In this document: positions 8,369 through 16,683 of the stretch, piece by piece
How positions within the stretch are numbered: the stretch's first letter is position 1
How the letters are laid out: every line of letters starts with the position of its first letter
Origin: a bacterium
GTDB taxonomy: Bacteria; Sysuimicrobiota; Sysuimicrobiia; Sysuimicrobiales; Segetimicrobiaceae
Assembly (NCBI GenBank): GCA_035307765.1
Contig: DATGHU010000044.1
Span: 248,001-312,000, forward strand
Reading direction: 5' to 3'
Length of the DNA stretch: 64,000 bases
The notes under the pieces: generated by a model
The model's database searches: none
What the model was told of the DNA's origin: nothing
The model's input: the letters and a program-made list of their open reading frames with translations, nothing else
Position numbers and translations under genes: made by a program

Positions 8369-9352
8369 TTAGTCGAGGCCGAACTCCTCGCCGACCTTCT
8401 GTTCTCGCGCCCGTTCGAATGCGAACTGGGCGGCGGCAACATCCTCAACCGCCAGACCGAGCGACTTAAAGAGGGTGATCTGGTCGGGGCCGGTGCGGCC
8501 GGGGTGGCGGCCGCTGAACACCTCGCCGATTTCGGCCAGGATGTGGCCCGGCGTGATCGCGCCCTCGCGGATCGGCCCCAGCACGTCGCCCGCTTCCACA
8601 GCCGCCGCCGCGCGCGAGTCGACAAACAGCTTTGCCTGTGCCACCGCTGCGGTATCCAGTTCGCGCCAGTCCGGGCGCGGCGCACCAACCGCGTTGATGT
8701 GGGTTCCCGGCGCCAGCCACCGCCCATTCAAAACGGGAACCGTGCTGCTCGTCACCGTGCAGACGATCTCGGCGTCCCGAACCGCCTCTTCGGCCGACCC
8801 GGCTGCCGTCGCGTTCAAGCCGTAGCGCTCGGCCACCTCTCGAGCGAACGCCTCCGCGTGCGCCGCCGTCCGCGTCCACACGCGCACGACGCGAGGGGCA
8901 CAGACCTCCCGCAGCGCTTCCAGGTGGCTTCGCGCCTGCACGCCCGCGCCGAGGAACGCCACGACGCTCGCCCCCCGGCGCGCCAGGTGCTTCGTGGCGC
9001 CCGCGGAAACCGCCGCGGTGCGCATTTCGGTGATGAGGCGGCCGTCCATCATGGCCAGCAGGGCTCCGGTCGACGGATCGTGCAGGAGGATCGACGCCAG
9101 GTGCGAGGGGAGTCCGCGCGCGGCGTTGCCGGGATAAAACGTGACCTCTTTAAACCCCAGGGCCCCCTGGTCGCGCAGATAGGCGGGCATCAACGCCAGG
9201 AGGCCGTTGTGCTCGTTCACGAGGACCGTCGTGCGAACGGGCTGCACGACGGCACCGCCGCTGAACGCCGCGAGCGCGCGTTCCATCAGCGGGACGAGGT
9301 CGCGCATCGTCAGCAGTCGCCGCAGGTCGGACTCTTTGAGGAGCAGGGTCAT
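8369..9352 (-). CDS. Ornithine cyclodeaminase / mu-crystallin-family protein
   Basis: A 327-residue NAD(P)-dependent enzyme of the OCD/alanine dehydrogenase family. Seen: the substrate-side LGFKEVTFYPGN with the conserved Lys, LITEMRTAAVSA, the Rossmann motif VVAFLGAGVQARSHLEAL (about 131-150) and APGTHINAVGAPRPDWRELD. Family members include ornithine cyclodeaminases, alanine dehydrogenases and imine reductases, so the substrate stays open. ATG at 9352 has GGAGG 8-12 bases upstream on the minus strand. Monocistronic by position. Confidence 0.85.
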   Translation of the reverse strand: MTLLLKESDLRRLLTMRDLVPLMERALAAFSGGAVVQPVRTTVLVNEHNGLLALMPAYLRDQGALGFKEVTFYPGNAARGLPSHLASILLHDPSTGALLAMMDGRLITEMRTAAVSAGATKHLARRGASVVAFLGAGVQARSHLEALREVCAPRVVRVWTRTAAHAEAFAREVAERYGLNATAAGSAEEAVRDAEIVCTVTSSTVPVLNGRWLAPGTHINAVGAPRPDWRELDTAAVAQAKLFVDSRAAAAVEAGDVLGPIREGAITPGHILAEIGEVFSGRHPGRTGPDQITLFKSLGLAVEDVAAAQFAFERAREQKVGEEFGLD

Positions 9353-9585
9353 GGCTCACGACCTCCAAGCGCAGCATTCTCCGGAAGCGCGGCGAACTCC
9401 CTTTCGTTACGCCTACCGTGCCCGGTTTCTCCGTTCGGGGAAGTAGGAACGTGTCGATCCGCGATCGGGGAATGGGTCCCGGCGGCTCCGCTCCTGCCCG
9501 CACGACGCGAGGGAAGACCGCCTACGGCGCGGCAATGTCGCCGCCGATCCGGTGCGCGCATACCGGCGGGGGATCTCTGCGGGCG

Positions 9586-10335
9586 ATGCCGCTCCTGAGG
9601 ACGGCGGTCTTGGTGCTGCTCGTCCTTGGCGCCGCCGCGGGGGGGCAGGGGGCGGGTCGCGCGAGCGCGCAGGGTGCTCCGACCGGATGGGATCCGCGGT
9701 TCAACACCCCCGGGGTGCGTTTCACGGTCGAAGAGGCGGCGCGCGAGATCCTCGATGGCGTGACCCGGGTCACCTACTATCCCCGCACCTCGGGATTTCC
9801 GCAAGGCAAAACGTACGTCATCTGGACGTGGCCGCTCGGCGCCGCGCCGGAGAAGACGGATTTCCAATACCGCGCCGATGCCGAGGGTCGGTTGATCTCG
9901 CGCGGGGCGTACCCGGACTGGGACGATTTTGCGTTTGCGGTGGATCACTTCGCCAACGGCATGCCGCTTCGACTCGCCGTACTTTCGACCGATCAGGCCG
10001 TGGCGGCGTACGTCAAGGCGTTTCCCTTCCCGATTGAAGCGAGCGACGGCTTCTGTCACCTGCAGGCGGAACTCCTTTCGGCCGATGGTCGGTCGTTCGC
10101 CGTCTCGGGGGAGGGATTCGGCCCGAGCGAAGAGGTGGTCGTGCTCTCCAGGTTCGACGGTCAGGCCTCCCGGGAGGCGAAGGCGGTTCTCGACGACGGG
10201 TCGCTGCCGACGATTGACATTACGCCGAACGTGCCGGGGAAGGACTCGGGATCCGCGAGCCTGACCGTCGGCGGCCGATTCTGCGCCCCCACCGTGCACT
10301 TCGAGTGGGGGCCCCCGGCCTTGAAGGCCCAATAG
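9586..10335 (+). CDS. Hypothetical secreted protein
   Basis: A 249-residue protein with a clear signal peptide (MPLLRTAVLVLLVLGAAAGG followed by a small-residue region). The mature part has two cysteines (GFCHLQ and GRFCAP) that could form a disulfide. It reads as two beta-rich segments, one containing VTRVTYYPRTSGFPQGKTYVIWTW and another SFAVSGEGFGPSEEVVVLSRF that resembles an Ig-like/IPT strand pattern. ATG at 9586 was chosen because the signal peptide begins there; the frame is open from 9418. Family not recognised. Followed by the DUF3048 gene in the same direction. Confidence 0.6.
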   Translation: MPLLRTAVLVLLVLGAAAGGQGAGRASAQGAPTGWDPRFNTPGVRFTVEEAAREILDGVTRVTYYPRTSGFPQGKTYVIWTWPLGAAPEKTDFQYRADAEGRLISRGAYPDWDDFAFAVDHFANGMPLRLAVLSTDQAVAAYVKAFPFPIEASDGFCHLQAELLSADGRSFAVSGEGFGPSEEVVVLSRFDGQASREAKAVLDDGSLPTIDITPNVPGKDSGSASLTVGGRFCAPTVHFEWGPPALKAQ

Positions 10336-10408
10336 TCAACCGGGGACGCGCCGACTTTTGGGACCGGCAGGAAAGGGGTCGCGTGCGCGCGGAACTTCTT
10401 TCACAGCG

Positions 10409-11488
10409 ATGAGACCCTCCGTCACCGGCGAGATCCGCGTCCTCGTGTCCCTCGGGTTCCTGCTCGCTGGCGGGCTGTTTGCGGGCGTGCTCGCGGTGGG
10501 CACGGAATCCGCACCGGTCGCACCACCTGTCCTTCACGCGGTCGCGGTGCCCGCCGAAGAGGAGCGGCCGCCGATTTCCACGCTCGTCGACGATCCCGTC
10601 AGCGGCCAGTCCGTCCCCAGGGCGCAGGCGGACCGCCGGCCGATCGCCGTGATGATCGATAACTACCCGGACGCCCGACCGCAGTGGGGTCTGTCGTTCG
10701 CCTCGCGGATCTACGAGGCGCTCACCGAGGGGGGGATCACCCGGTACCTGGCGATCTTCGGCCCGGACGACGCCGACCGGGTGGGCCCGGTGCGATCGGC
10801 CCGCACGCAGTTCCTCGGATACGCTTTGGAGTTGCACGCCGCGATCGCCCACGTCGGCGGCAATGAGGACGCCCTGGACCGCATCGTCGCGCTGCACGTG
10901 GTGAACCTCGATCAGTTCCGCAACGCCGAGGCCTACCGCCGGATTTTTCGGCCCCGCGTGGCATTGGAGCACACCATGTTCACCTCGACGCGGGCACTGC
11001 GCGCGGCGGCCGAGCACATCGCCTGGCCCCCCGACCTCTCGATCGCGCGGCCCTTGTGGAAGGCGGAGGTGCCGCTCGACCAACGCCCGGCGGCGCAGCG
11101 GGTGAGCGTGGATTTCTCGAGCCCCCCCTACAAGGTGACCTGGGTGTACCGCCGCGCGACGAACGACTACGAGCGGATCCTGGCCGGCGCTCAGGATGTC
11201 GACGCGGCGACCGGCCGACCGCTGACGGCCAAGTCGATTGCGATCGCGGTGATCACGCGGACCCACGGCCGAACCCAGATCGGAGAGGATACCTGGACGT
11301 TCGCGGATGTCGGGTCCGGGGAGGCGTGGGTGGTGCAGGATGGCACCGCCACGCCGGCGCGGTGGGAGAAGGCCTCCGTTCGGGACCGCCTGCGCTTTCT
11401 CGACGAGACGGGGCACGAGATCGCGCTGGATCGGGGTCCGCAGTGGGTGGAGATCGTGCCGCCGGAGGTCGAGCCGGACATTCAATAG
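10409..11488 (+). CDS. DUF3048 domain protein (YerB-like, exported)
   Basis: A protein of about 359 residues. A membrane-spanning or signal segment (ILVSLGFLLAGGLFAGVLAVG region) is followed by the DUF3048 core: RRPIAVMIDNYPDARPQWGLSFASRIYEALTEGGITRYLAIF and VGPVRSARTQFL. The C-terminal half ends with the family FLDETGHEIALDRGPQWVEIV. The family is common in Bacillota and other monoderms as lipoproteins of unknown function; no lipobox cysteine is seen here. ATG at 10409 is preferred over the longer frame from 10358 because the hydrophobic segment then starts near the N-terminus; no strong ribosome site. Confidence 0.8.
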   Translation: MRPSVTGEIRVLVSLGFLLAGGLFAGVLAVGTESAPVAPPVLHAVAVPAEEERPPISTLVDDPVSGQSVPRAQADRRPIAVMIDNYPDARPQWGLSFASRIYEALTEGGITRYLAIFGPDDADRVGPVRSARTQFLGYALELHAAIAHVGGNEDALDRIVALHVVNLDQFRNAEAYRRIFRPRVALEHTMFTSTRALRAAAEHIAWPPDLSIARPLWKAEVPLDQRPAAQRVSVDFSSPPYKVTWVYRRATNDYERILAGAQDVDAATGRPLTAKSIAIAVITRTHGRTQIGEDTWTFADVGSGEAWVVQDGTATPARWEKASVRDRLRFLDETGHEIALDRGPQWVEIVPPEVEPDIQ

Positions 11489-11538
11489 GGCAGGGATAGC
11501 GCGGGCCTCACCGGCCGGGCGCGCCAGATGGGTGCCGT

Positions 11539-11559
11539 CCCGCCGCGGATCGCGGCGGG
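11539..11559. terminator. Hairpin between convergent genes
   Basis: A perfect 9-bp inverted repeat (CCCGCCGCG, 3-base loop GAT, CGCGGCGGG) lies in the 90-base gap between the convergent DUF3048 and membrane-protein genes. It lacks a T tract but is well placed to stop transcription from both sides. Confidence 0.45.
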
Positions 11560-11578
11560 GGCGATGTCGAGAGGCGGG

Positions 11579-11905
11579 TTAGACCGGTTGGCCGCCTCCG
11601 ACGCGCGCCGGCGTGAGAATTCGAGACGCGGCCGCCTCAATGGCCAGGGCCGCGGCGTAGATGGCGATCGAGGCGATCAGAGACCACTTCAGGTTGTTGT
11701 AATTCACGTACCGCAGGTCGGAGAAGTACGAGTAGGCCGGGCGGTGCAGCGGAGAGTACACGCTGCCCGGCGCCGACGGCATGAACACCGTGACGATCCG
11801 CGTCGCGTGATGAATGAACAAGGGCCGCAGGACCGCCGCCAGCGCGAGGACCTTCAGGCCGATTACGGTCACGTTGACGAGCGATTTTCTTCCGTCGCGA
11901 GCCAT
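11579..11905 (-). CDS. Small hypothetical membrane protein, two helices
   Basis: A 108-residue protein with a hydrophobic segment at about 10-30 (VNVTVIGLKVLALAAVLRPLF) and a second at about 75-95 (WSLIASIAIYAAALAIEAA), joined by an aromatic loop rich in Tyr (YSPLHRPAYSYFSDLRYVNYNN). ATG at 11905 has a TAGGGGGTGA purine run upstream. No family recognised and no functional link to neighbours beyond direction. Confidence 0.6.
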   Translation of the reverse strand: MARDGRKSLVNVTVIGLKVLALAAVLRPLFIHHATRIVTVFMPSAPGSVYSPLHRPAYSYFSDLRYVNYNNLKWSLIASIAIYAAALAIEAAASRILTPARVGGGQPV

Positions 11906-11965
11906 GGTCTCACCCCCTACGGTTTCTGCCCCAAAGTCTCTCGCCGTAGACGGGGGCGGAGGGGG

Positions 11966-12958
11966 TTACGCCCGCGAGACGGACACCACCGTGCCCGCGC
12001 TGCGGAGGCTCGTGTAGGCCGCTTCCAACACCGCGATGCTGTGGAAGGCATCGTCGACCGTGACGGCGGGAGCTCTGAGGCCCAGGCACGCGTCCACGAA
12101 CTCCCGATCCTCGTCCACATACCCCCACCGCGTCAGCAGGGTCGGTGACGGCAGTTGCTGCCACTCGGCGTGAGGATCCTCACGGGTGGTGTGGCGTACG
12201 CGGTCGAGGTCCTCGGTGACGAGCAGGGCGTGATCCCCGTAGAGCTCGATCCGCTCGAGCGGGGTCGCCCATGAGGCGTGACCGCAGGTGGTGAAGGCGA
12301 CCGGGCGGTCCCCCTCGCAGCAGAGCAGCATGACAATATCGTCGTAGTCGGGATAACAGCTCCTTCGCCCGAGGGCGCTGACCCGTTCGATCGGGCCGAT
12401 CAACCAGGCGATCATGTCCACGAGGTGGACGGCCGTGTCGTACATGAATCCACCGGAGACCGTCGCATCCGTGTACCATTTCGGCGTCAGCATGTCTCCG
12501 TCGTTCATCATGATGTTGGCGGAGGTCGGGACGAAGCCATTCCCGATCGCCGCTTTGAGGTGGCGGTAGGCGGGCGCCCAGCGGCGGTTGAACCCCATCT
12601 GGTAGAGTCGCCCGGTGGCGCGCACACGTTCCGCGATCTTCCGCCCGTCCGTCAGCCGAGTGGCCATCGGTTTCTCGGAGAAGACATGGACGCCGCGGTC
12701 CAGCAGTTCCAGCACCACGGCCGCGTGGTGGACGTTGGGCAGGGTGACGAAGGCGGCGTCCACCCCGAGGTCAACCAGGTCGGCGACGGTCGCGCAGGCG
12801 CGCGCGCCCACGCCCGCCGCCGCCGTTTGCGCGGCCGCGGCAACGGCGTCGGCCACGCCGACGATCTCGACACGGTCGTCGTTCGCCAGCGCCTCCAGAT
12901 GGCGCTGGCCCATCGCGCCCGCCCCGATCAGCCCGATCCTCGCCCGCGTCTGCGGCAT
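11966..12958 (-). CDS. Gfo/Idh/MocA-family oxidoreductase (1)
   Basis: A 330-residue NAD(P)-dependent dehydrogenase. The Rossmann start ARIGLIGAGAMGQRHLEAL is at the N-terminus, the catalytic VFSEKPMATRL follows at about 93-103, and the C-terminal substrate domain contains GGFMYDTAVHLVDMIAWL with the conserved D-x-x-x-H pattern. Such enzymes oxidise ring hydroxyls of inositols or sugars. ATG at 12958 is preceded by AGAAAGGGGTG. The upstream Gfo/Idh/MocA gene ends 5 bases earlier, so the two are cotranscribed with the aminotransferase and LacI genes. Confidence 0.9.
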   Translation of the reverse strand: MPQTRARIGLIGAGAMGQRHLEALANDDRVEIVGVADAVAAAAQTAAAGVGARACATVADLVDLGVDAAFVTLPNVHHAAVVLELLDRGVHVFSEKPMATRLTDGRKIAERVRATGRLYQMGFNRRWAPAYRHLKAAIGNGFVPTSANIMMNDGDMLTPKWYTDATVSGGFMYDTAVHLVDMIAWLIGPIERVSALGRRSCYPDYDDIVMLLCCEGDRPVAFTTCGHASWATPLERIELYGDHALLVTEDLDRVRHTTREDPHAEWQQLPSPTLLTRWGYVDEDREFVDACLGLRAPAVTVDDAFHSIAVLEAAYTSLRSAGTVVSVSRA

Positions 12959-12963
12959 CACGC

Positions 12964-14160
12964 TCACCCCTTTCTGACGTGCGGCTTGGCAGGGCGGCGG
13001 GTCGCGCGATGAGGCCGTTTCGTCGCCCTCGGGACGACCGCGGTGCGTCGGCCGGTCTCGGCGGCGACGAGCAGTGCATCGCACACCCGCGCCGCGGCGA
13101 GGCCATCGGCAAAGGTCGCCCCGACGCGATCGCCGCCGGTCCCCGCGGCGCGGCGGACGAACTCTTCGAATTGGTGGATGAAGGTGTGCTCCCAACCCAG
13201 GATGTGGCCGGCCGGCCACCAGCGATCCCCGTAGGGATGCCCCGGTCCGGTGACGAGGACGTCCGCCAGGCCGCGCGCCCGTCCGTCGCCGTGAAAGACG
13301 CGGAGTTCGTTGAGCCGTTCCAGATCGAACGCCAGCGTTCCCCCCTCGCCGTTGACCTCGAAGGTCAGGAGGTTTTTCCGTCCGGGGCACATCCCGCTGG
13401 CTTCGAGGGTGCCGACGGCCCCGTTTTCGAACTCGAGGGTGGCCACCACCGCGTCCTCGACGGTCACCTGCCGCGGCGTGCGGCCCGCGCGCCGCGTCCC
13501 GACGTAGGTCCGCACGGAGGCGGTGACCCCGGCGATGGGGCCGATCAGGAAGTGCGCGAGGTCGATGACGTGCGATGCCAGATCGCCGATGACCCCGCTC
13601 CCGGCCGCCGTTCGGTCGTGGCGCCATCCGAAGCCCATGGTGGGATCGAGCAGCGAGTCGTCGCTGTACCGACCCCGGAAGTGATAGATCCGGCCGAGGC
13701 GCCGCTCGGCGATGAGCCGCCGGGCGAGGAGCACGGCCGGGACGAAGCGGTAGTTGAATCCGGCCATCGCCACCCGGCCCCGCCCCTGGGCGGCGCGCGC
13801 CATCGTCGCCGCCTCTGGGGCGGTTCGGGCCAGCGGCTTCTCGCAGAGGACGGCCTTCCCCGCCCCCAGCGCCGCGATGCAGGGCGCCGCGTGGGCGTCA
13901 TTGGGCGCGGCGTTGATCAGCACATCGACCGCCGGGTCGTCGATCAGGCTTCGCCAGTCGGTCGTCCAGCGCGGGATGCGGAACCGCCGGGCGGCCACCG
14001 CCACCCGAACGGGGTGCCGCCCGGCGAGAACGACGACCCGCGCGGTGGCGGGGGCGTCCGGAAAGGCCTCGGCGTGGCGTCGTACCCCGTTCAGGTGCGC
14101 GCGCGCCACCCCGCCGTACCCCAGGAGGCCAACGCCGAGCAGCGCGGGCACGGAGGCCAC
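12964..14160 (-). CDS. Gfo/Idh/MocA-family oxidoreductase (2)
   Basis: A 398-residue paralogue of the preceding enzyme with N-terminal VGLLGYGGVARAHLNGV, VLCEKPLARTAPEA, and GVIGDLASHVIDLAHFLIGP in the substrate domain. It is longer than its neighbour and closer to the myo-inositol dehydrogenase-like subgroup that carries an EHTFIHQFEEFV segment near the C-terminus. The last 30 residues are Arg/Pro-rich and basic. The start is GTG at 14160, directly against the stop of the aminotransferase gene. Confidence 0.9.
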   Translation of the reverse strand: MASVPALLGVGLLGYGGVARAHLNGVRRHAEAFPDAPATARVVVLAGRHPVRVAVAARRFRIPRWTTDWRSLIDDPAVDVLINAAPNDAHAAPCIAALGAGKAVLCEKPLARTAPEAATMARAAQGRGRVAMAGFNYRFVPAVLLARRLIAERRLGRIYHFRGRYSDDSLLDPTMGFGWRHDRTAAGSGVIGDLASHVIDLAHFLIGPIAGVTASVRTYVGTRRAGRTPRQVTVEDAVVATLEFENGAVGTLEASGMCPGRKNLLTFEVNGEGGTLAFDLERLNELRVFHGDGRARGLADVLVTGPGHPYGDRWWPAGHILGWEHTFIHQFEEFVRRAAGTGGDRVGATFADGLAAARVCDALLVAAETGRRTAVVPRATKRPHRATRRPAKPHVRKG

Positions 14161-15435
14161 CTACGGTGCCGCAGCCGCGACCTTGCGCACCGCGCGCACG
14201 ATATCGGCTTCGTCGCGCTCCGTCATCAGCGGGTGCAGGTCGATATGAATCGCCCGCCGCAGGAGGTCGTCGGACTGCGGGAACATTCCCTTCTCAAGGT
14301 GGGCCTTCCCCGTGTAGTAGGGACACTCCCATGCGCAGTGGCGTTCGGCAAACATCCGCCGCTCGATGATCTGGTCGAAGTGGTAGTACACGTGCTGGCC
14401 GCTGTCCCATGCCACCATGTTGCGGATGCCCTCCGCCGCCAGGGCGTCGCTGAACCGCCGGGCGGCGTCCGCGGCCGGGAGCAGGAAGATGAGGGTGGCG
14501 CCGGTGTCGCCCTCGGGATCGGGAATGCGCCGGATGGTGACCCCCGGCGTGCCGGTGAGGCCGTCGATGATCGCCGCCTTGTGCGCCCGCATCCGCTCGA
14601 TGATCCAGTCCATCCGGCGGAGTTGGACCAGGCCGATCGCACCGGTGATCTCGTTCATCCGGAAATTCACGCCGATCATCAGTGGATTCCCCACCGGGAT
14701 CGTCTCGTCGAGCTCTTCCATCCGCACGGATCCTTGGTCGTGGTAGCGGACGGCCCGCTCCCTCAGCGCGGGGTCATTGGTCACCACCATGCCGCCCTCC
14801 CCGGTGGTGATGACTTTGTGGTACTGCAGGCTGAACGCGCCGAACGTCCCCAAGGTCCCCAGCCGATGCCCCCGATACCGCCCGCCGGCGGCCTGCGCCG
14901 TGTCCTCCACGACGTGCACGCGGTGCCTGGCGGCGGCCGCGAGGATCGGGGTCATATCGGCGCCGCACCCCCGCATGTGAACCGGCAGGAGGACTTTGGT
15001 GCGCGGGGTGATCGCCGCCTCGACCTTCGACGGATCCATCGTCAGCGTATCGTCGACGTCGACGAACACGGGGACGGCGCCGAGGGCGACCACGGCGTTG
15101 ATCGTCGCGACCCACGTGTAGGTGGGAACGATCACCTCATCGCCGGGACCCGCCCCCAGGGCCGCCAGCGCGGTCATCAGCGCCGCCGTCCCGGAGGTGA
15201 CCCCCACGGCGTGCCGGGCGCCCATCGCCTGCGCAAACGCCCGCTCGAACTCCACGACCTTGTGGAGCGGTTTGGGGCCGTAGTGACGGAACAGGCTTTG
15301 ACTGTCGAGCACTTCCATGACCGCCGCCTTTTCCTCGGCGCCGATCAGGAGACCCCCCGGGTAGCCGGGGAGGAGGGGGACGGTCCGCACCGGCGTCCCG
15401 CCATCTACGGCCAGCCTATCCGCTGCATCTCTCAT
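14161..15435 (-). CDS. DegT/DnrJ/EryC1/StrS-family PLP aminotransferase
   Basis: A 424-residue PLP enzyme. The cofactor lysine is Lys207 in FSLQYHKVITTGEGG, with VVEDTAQAAG (Asp178) and GVTSGTAALMTAL forming the PLP pocket. The family transaminates keto-sugars or keto-cyclitols, or runs in reverse. Pairing with two Gfo/Idh/MocA dehydrogenases fits handling of an amino-sugar or aminocyclitol, for example oxidation of a hydroxyl followed by amino transfer. The 5' end overlaps the LacI gene by 20 bases, indicating cotranscription. Confidence 0.9.
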   Translation of the reverse strand: MRDAADRLAVDGGTPVRTVPLLPGYPGGLLIGAEEKAAVMEVLDSQSLFRHYGPKPLHKVVEFERAFAQAMGARHAVGVTSGTAALMTALAALGAGPGDEVIVPTYTWVATINAVVALGAVPVFVDVDDTLTMDPSKVEAAITPRTKVLLPVHMRGCGADMTPILAAAARHRVHVVEDTAQAAGGRYRGHRLGTLGTFGAFSLQYHKVITTGEGGMVVTNDPALRERAVRYHDQGSVRMEELDETIPVGNPLMIGVNFRMNEITGAIGLVQLRRMDWIIERMRAHKAAIIDGLTGTPGVTIRRIPDPEGDTGATLIFLLPAADAARRFSDALAAEGIRNMVAWDSGQHVYYHFDQIIERRMFAERHCAWECPYYTGKAHLEKGMFPQSDDLLRRAIHIDLHPLMTERDEADIVRAVRKVAAAAP

Positions 15436-16579
15436 GGTATCCTCCCGTCGTGCCTCTCTGGATCAGGGTATTCGGAAACACGGTGGTCTTCTGCTCGGCC
15501 GCTCGGCCGCGGACGAGATCGAGCAAGATCCGTGCGGCCCGCTGCCCCATTTTTTCTTTGGGGATGCGGACGGTGGTCAGCGGAGGGTCCGTCACGGCGG
15601 CGAGCTCGATGTCGTCCATCCCGACCACGGACAGGTCGCGGGGGATGCGCAGGCCCCGCTCACGCGCCGCGTTGATGACGCCGAGTGCCAGGATGTCCGT
15701 GACGGCGAAGACCGCCGTCGGTGGATGGGACAGTGTGAAGAACGCTTCGGCCTCTCGACGCGCCGCGTCGGCGTCGATCCGCACGAGGATCTCCAGTTCG
15801 GGGTCGCGGGGGACGCCGGCGTCCCGGAGGGCCCGGGTATATCCGCTGTGCGTCTCGCGGCCAAACGCATAGTCCACGGCGGCCCCCAGAAAGGCGATCC
15901 GGGTGTGCCCCAGCGCGGCCAGGTGCCGCGTCGCCGCGTACGCCCCCCCGGCGTTGTCGTTCACCACCGCGGGGACGGGAAGATCGGGAAGGTCGTTGTC
16001 GAGCAGCACCACCGGCACGCCCGAATCGGTCGCTTCGAGGATCCATCGGCGGTCCACCACCCCGACGACGATCGCCCCGTCGATCTCGCGCCCCTGCGCC
16101 ATCCGCACAAACTGCGGAGCCCGCTCGTCGGGGTGGAGTGGTGGGGCGATCAGCATCCGATAGCCGACCTGCTCGAAGACGCTCCCCACCCCCGTCAGCA
16201 CCGCCCGGTAGAACAAATCGGAAAAAATGCCGGTCATGTTCAGGCCCGGCACGATGGCGACCGAATCTGACCGGCCCAGGATCAGCCGGCGGGCCGCGGC
16301 GTTCGGTGTGTAGTGCAGTTGGCGGGCCGCCTGCTGCACCCGCCGGCGCGTGGCGGTGCTGATCCGGGCGTGCCCATTGAGCGCCTGCGACGCGGTGGGA
16401 AGCGAGACCCCGGCAACGCGGGCAACATCGCGGAGGCGGCTGGGGGGCCCTCCCCCGGACGGGCGACTGCCCTCGGGCGGAGGGGCCTCCCCGGCTGTCG
16501 CCCCGCGCTCCTCCGGCAGGCCTGGCTCACTGCCGTCGGACCGCCCGGCCTGATCTCGCGGAGCTCGCCGTCGGGTCAT
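15416..16579 (-). CDS. LacI/GalR-family transcriptional regulator
   Basis: A 387-residue regulator. After an unusual 45-residue Gly/Pro/Arg-rich N-terminal extension, the helix-turn-helix reads SRLRDVARVAGVSLPTASQAL (about 47-68) with the hinge helix region NAAARRLILGRS. The periplasmic-binding-protein-like domain follows (VAIVPGLNMTGIFSDLFY to the end). It should bind a sugar-like effector and the palindrome at 16612-16629 just upstream, controlling itself and the divergent FAD oxidoreductase operon. ATG at 16579 lies 9 bases after a -10-like TAATTC, so the message may be leaderless. Confidence 0.9.
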   Translation of the reverse strand: MTRRRAPRDQAGRSDGSEPGLPEERGATAGEAPPPEGSRPSGGGPPSRLRDVARVAGVSLPTASQALNGHARISTATRRRVQQAARQLHYTPNAAARRLILGRSDSVAIVPGLNMTGIFSDLFYRAVLTGVGSVFEQVGYRMLIAPPLHPDERAPQFVRMAQGREIDGAIVVGVVDRRWILEATDSGVPVVLLDNDLPDLPVPAVVNDNAGGAYAATRHLAALGHTRIAFLGAAVDYAFGRETHSGYTRALRDAGVPRDPELEILVRIDADAARREAEAFFTLSHPPTAVFAVTDILALGVINAARERGLRIPRDLSVVGMDDIELAAVTDPPLTTVRIPKEKMGQRAARILLDLVRGRAAEQKTTVFPNTLIQRGTTGGYHERCSG

Positions 16580-16588
16580 CTCACCACA

Positions 16589-16617
16589 GAATTACCGGAA
16601 ATGAAGGAGGTTGTCAA
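16589..16617 (-). promoter_or_regulatory. Leftward promoter of the LacI-family gene
   Basis: On the minus strand TTGACA (16617-16612) is a consensus -35. A 17-bp spacer leads to TAATTC (16594-16589). The -35 is formed by one half of the operator palindrome, so a bound regulator would block it. The -10 ends 9 bases before the ATG. Confidence 0.5.
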
Positions 16618-16629
16618 ATCGATTTGACA
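16612..16629. promoter_or_regulatory. Perfect 18-bp palindrome, LacI-type operator
   Basis: TGTCAAATCGATTTGACA is a perfect palindrome with the central CG typical of LacI/GalR operators. It lies in the gap between the LacI-family gene and the divergent FAD oxidoreductase gene. Each half ends in TTGACA on its outward strand, so it carries both divergent -35 boxes. Confidence 0.8.
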
Positions 16630-16650
16630 GAATACCGTCACCTGCATAAT
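16624..16650 (+). promoter_or_regulatory. Rightward promoter of the FAD oxidoreductase operon
   Basis: Consensus -35 TTGACA (16624-16629) formed by the right half of the operator, with a -10-like CATAAT at 16645-16650 and a short 15-bp spacer. It lies 34 bases before the GTG start. Confidence 0.5.
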
Positions 16651-16683
16651 CGGGGGGTGGTTGAGGGTGAAAGGAGGGTGTCC

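Noticed and set aside
12979-15675. Plus-strand open frame of 898 codons
   Set aside because: Antisense to the Gfo/Idh/MocA and aminotransferase genes, with low-complexity, Arg/Gly/Pro-rich translation.
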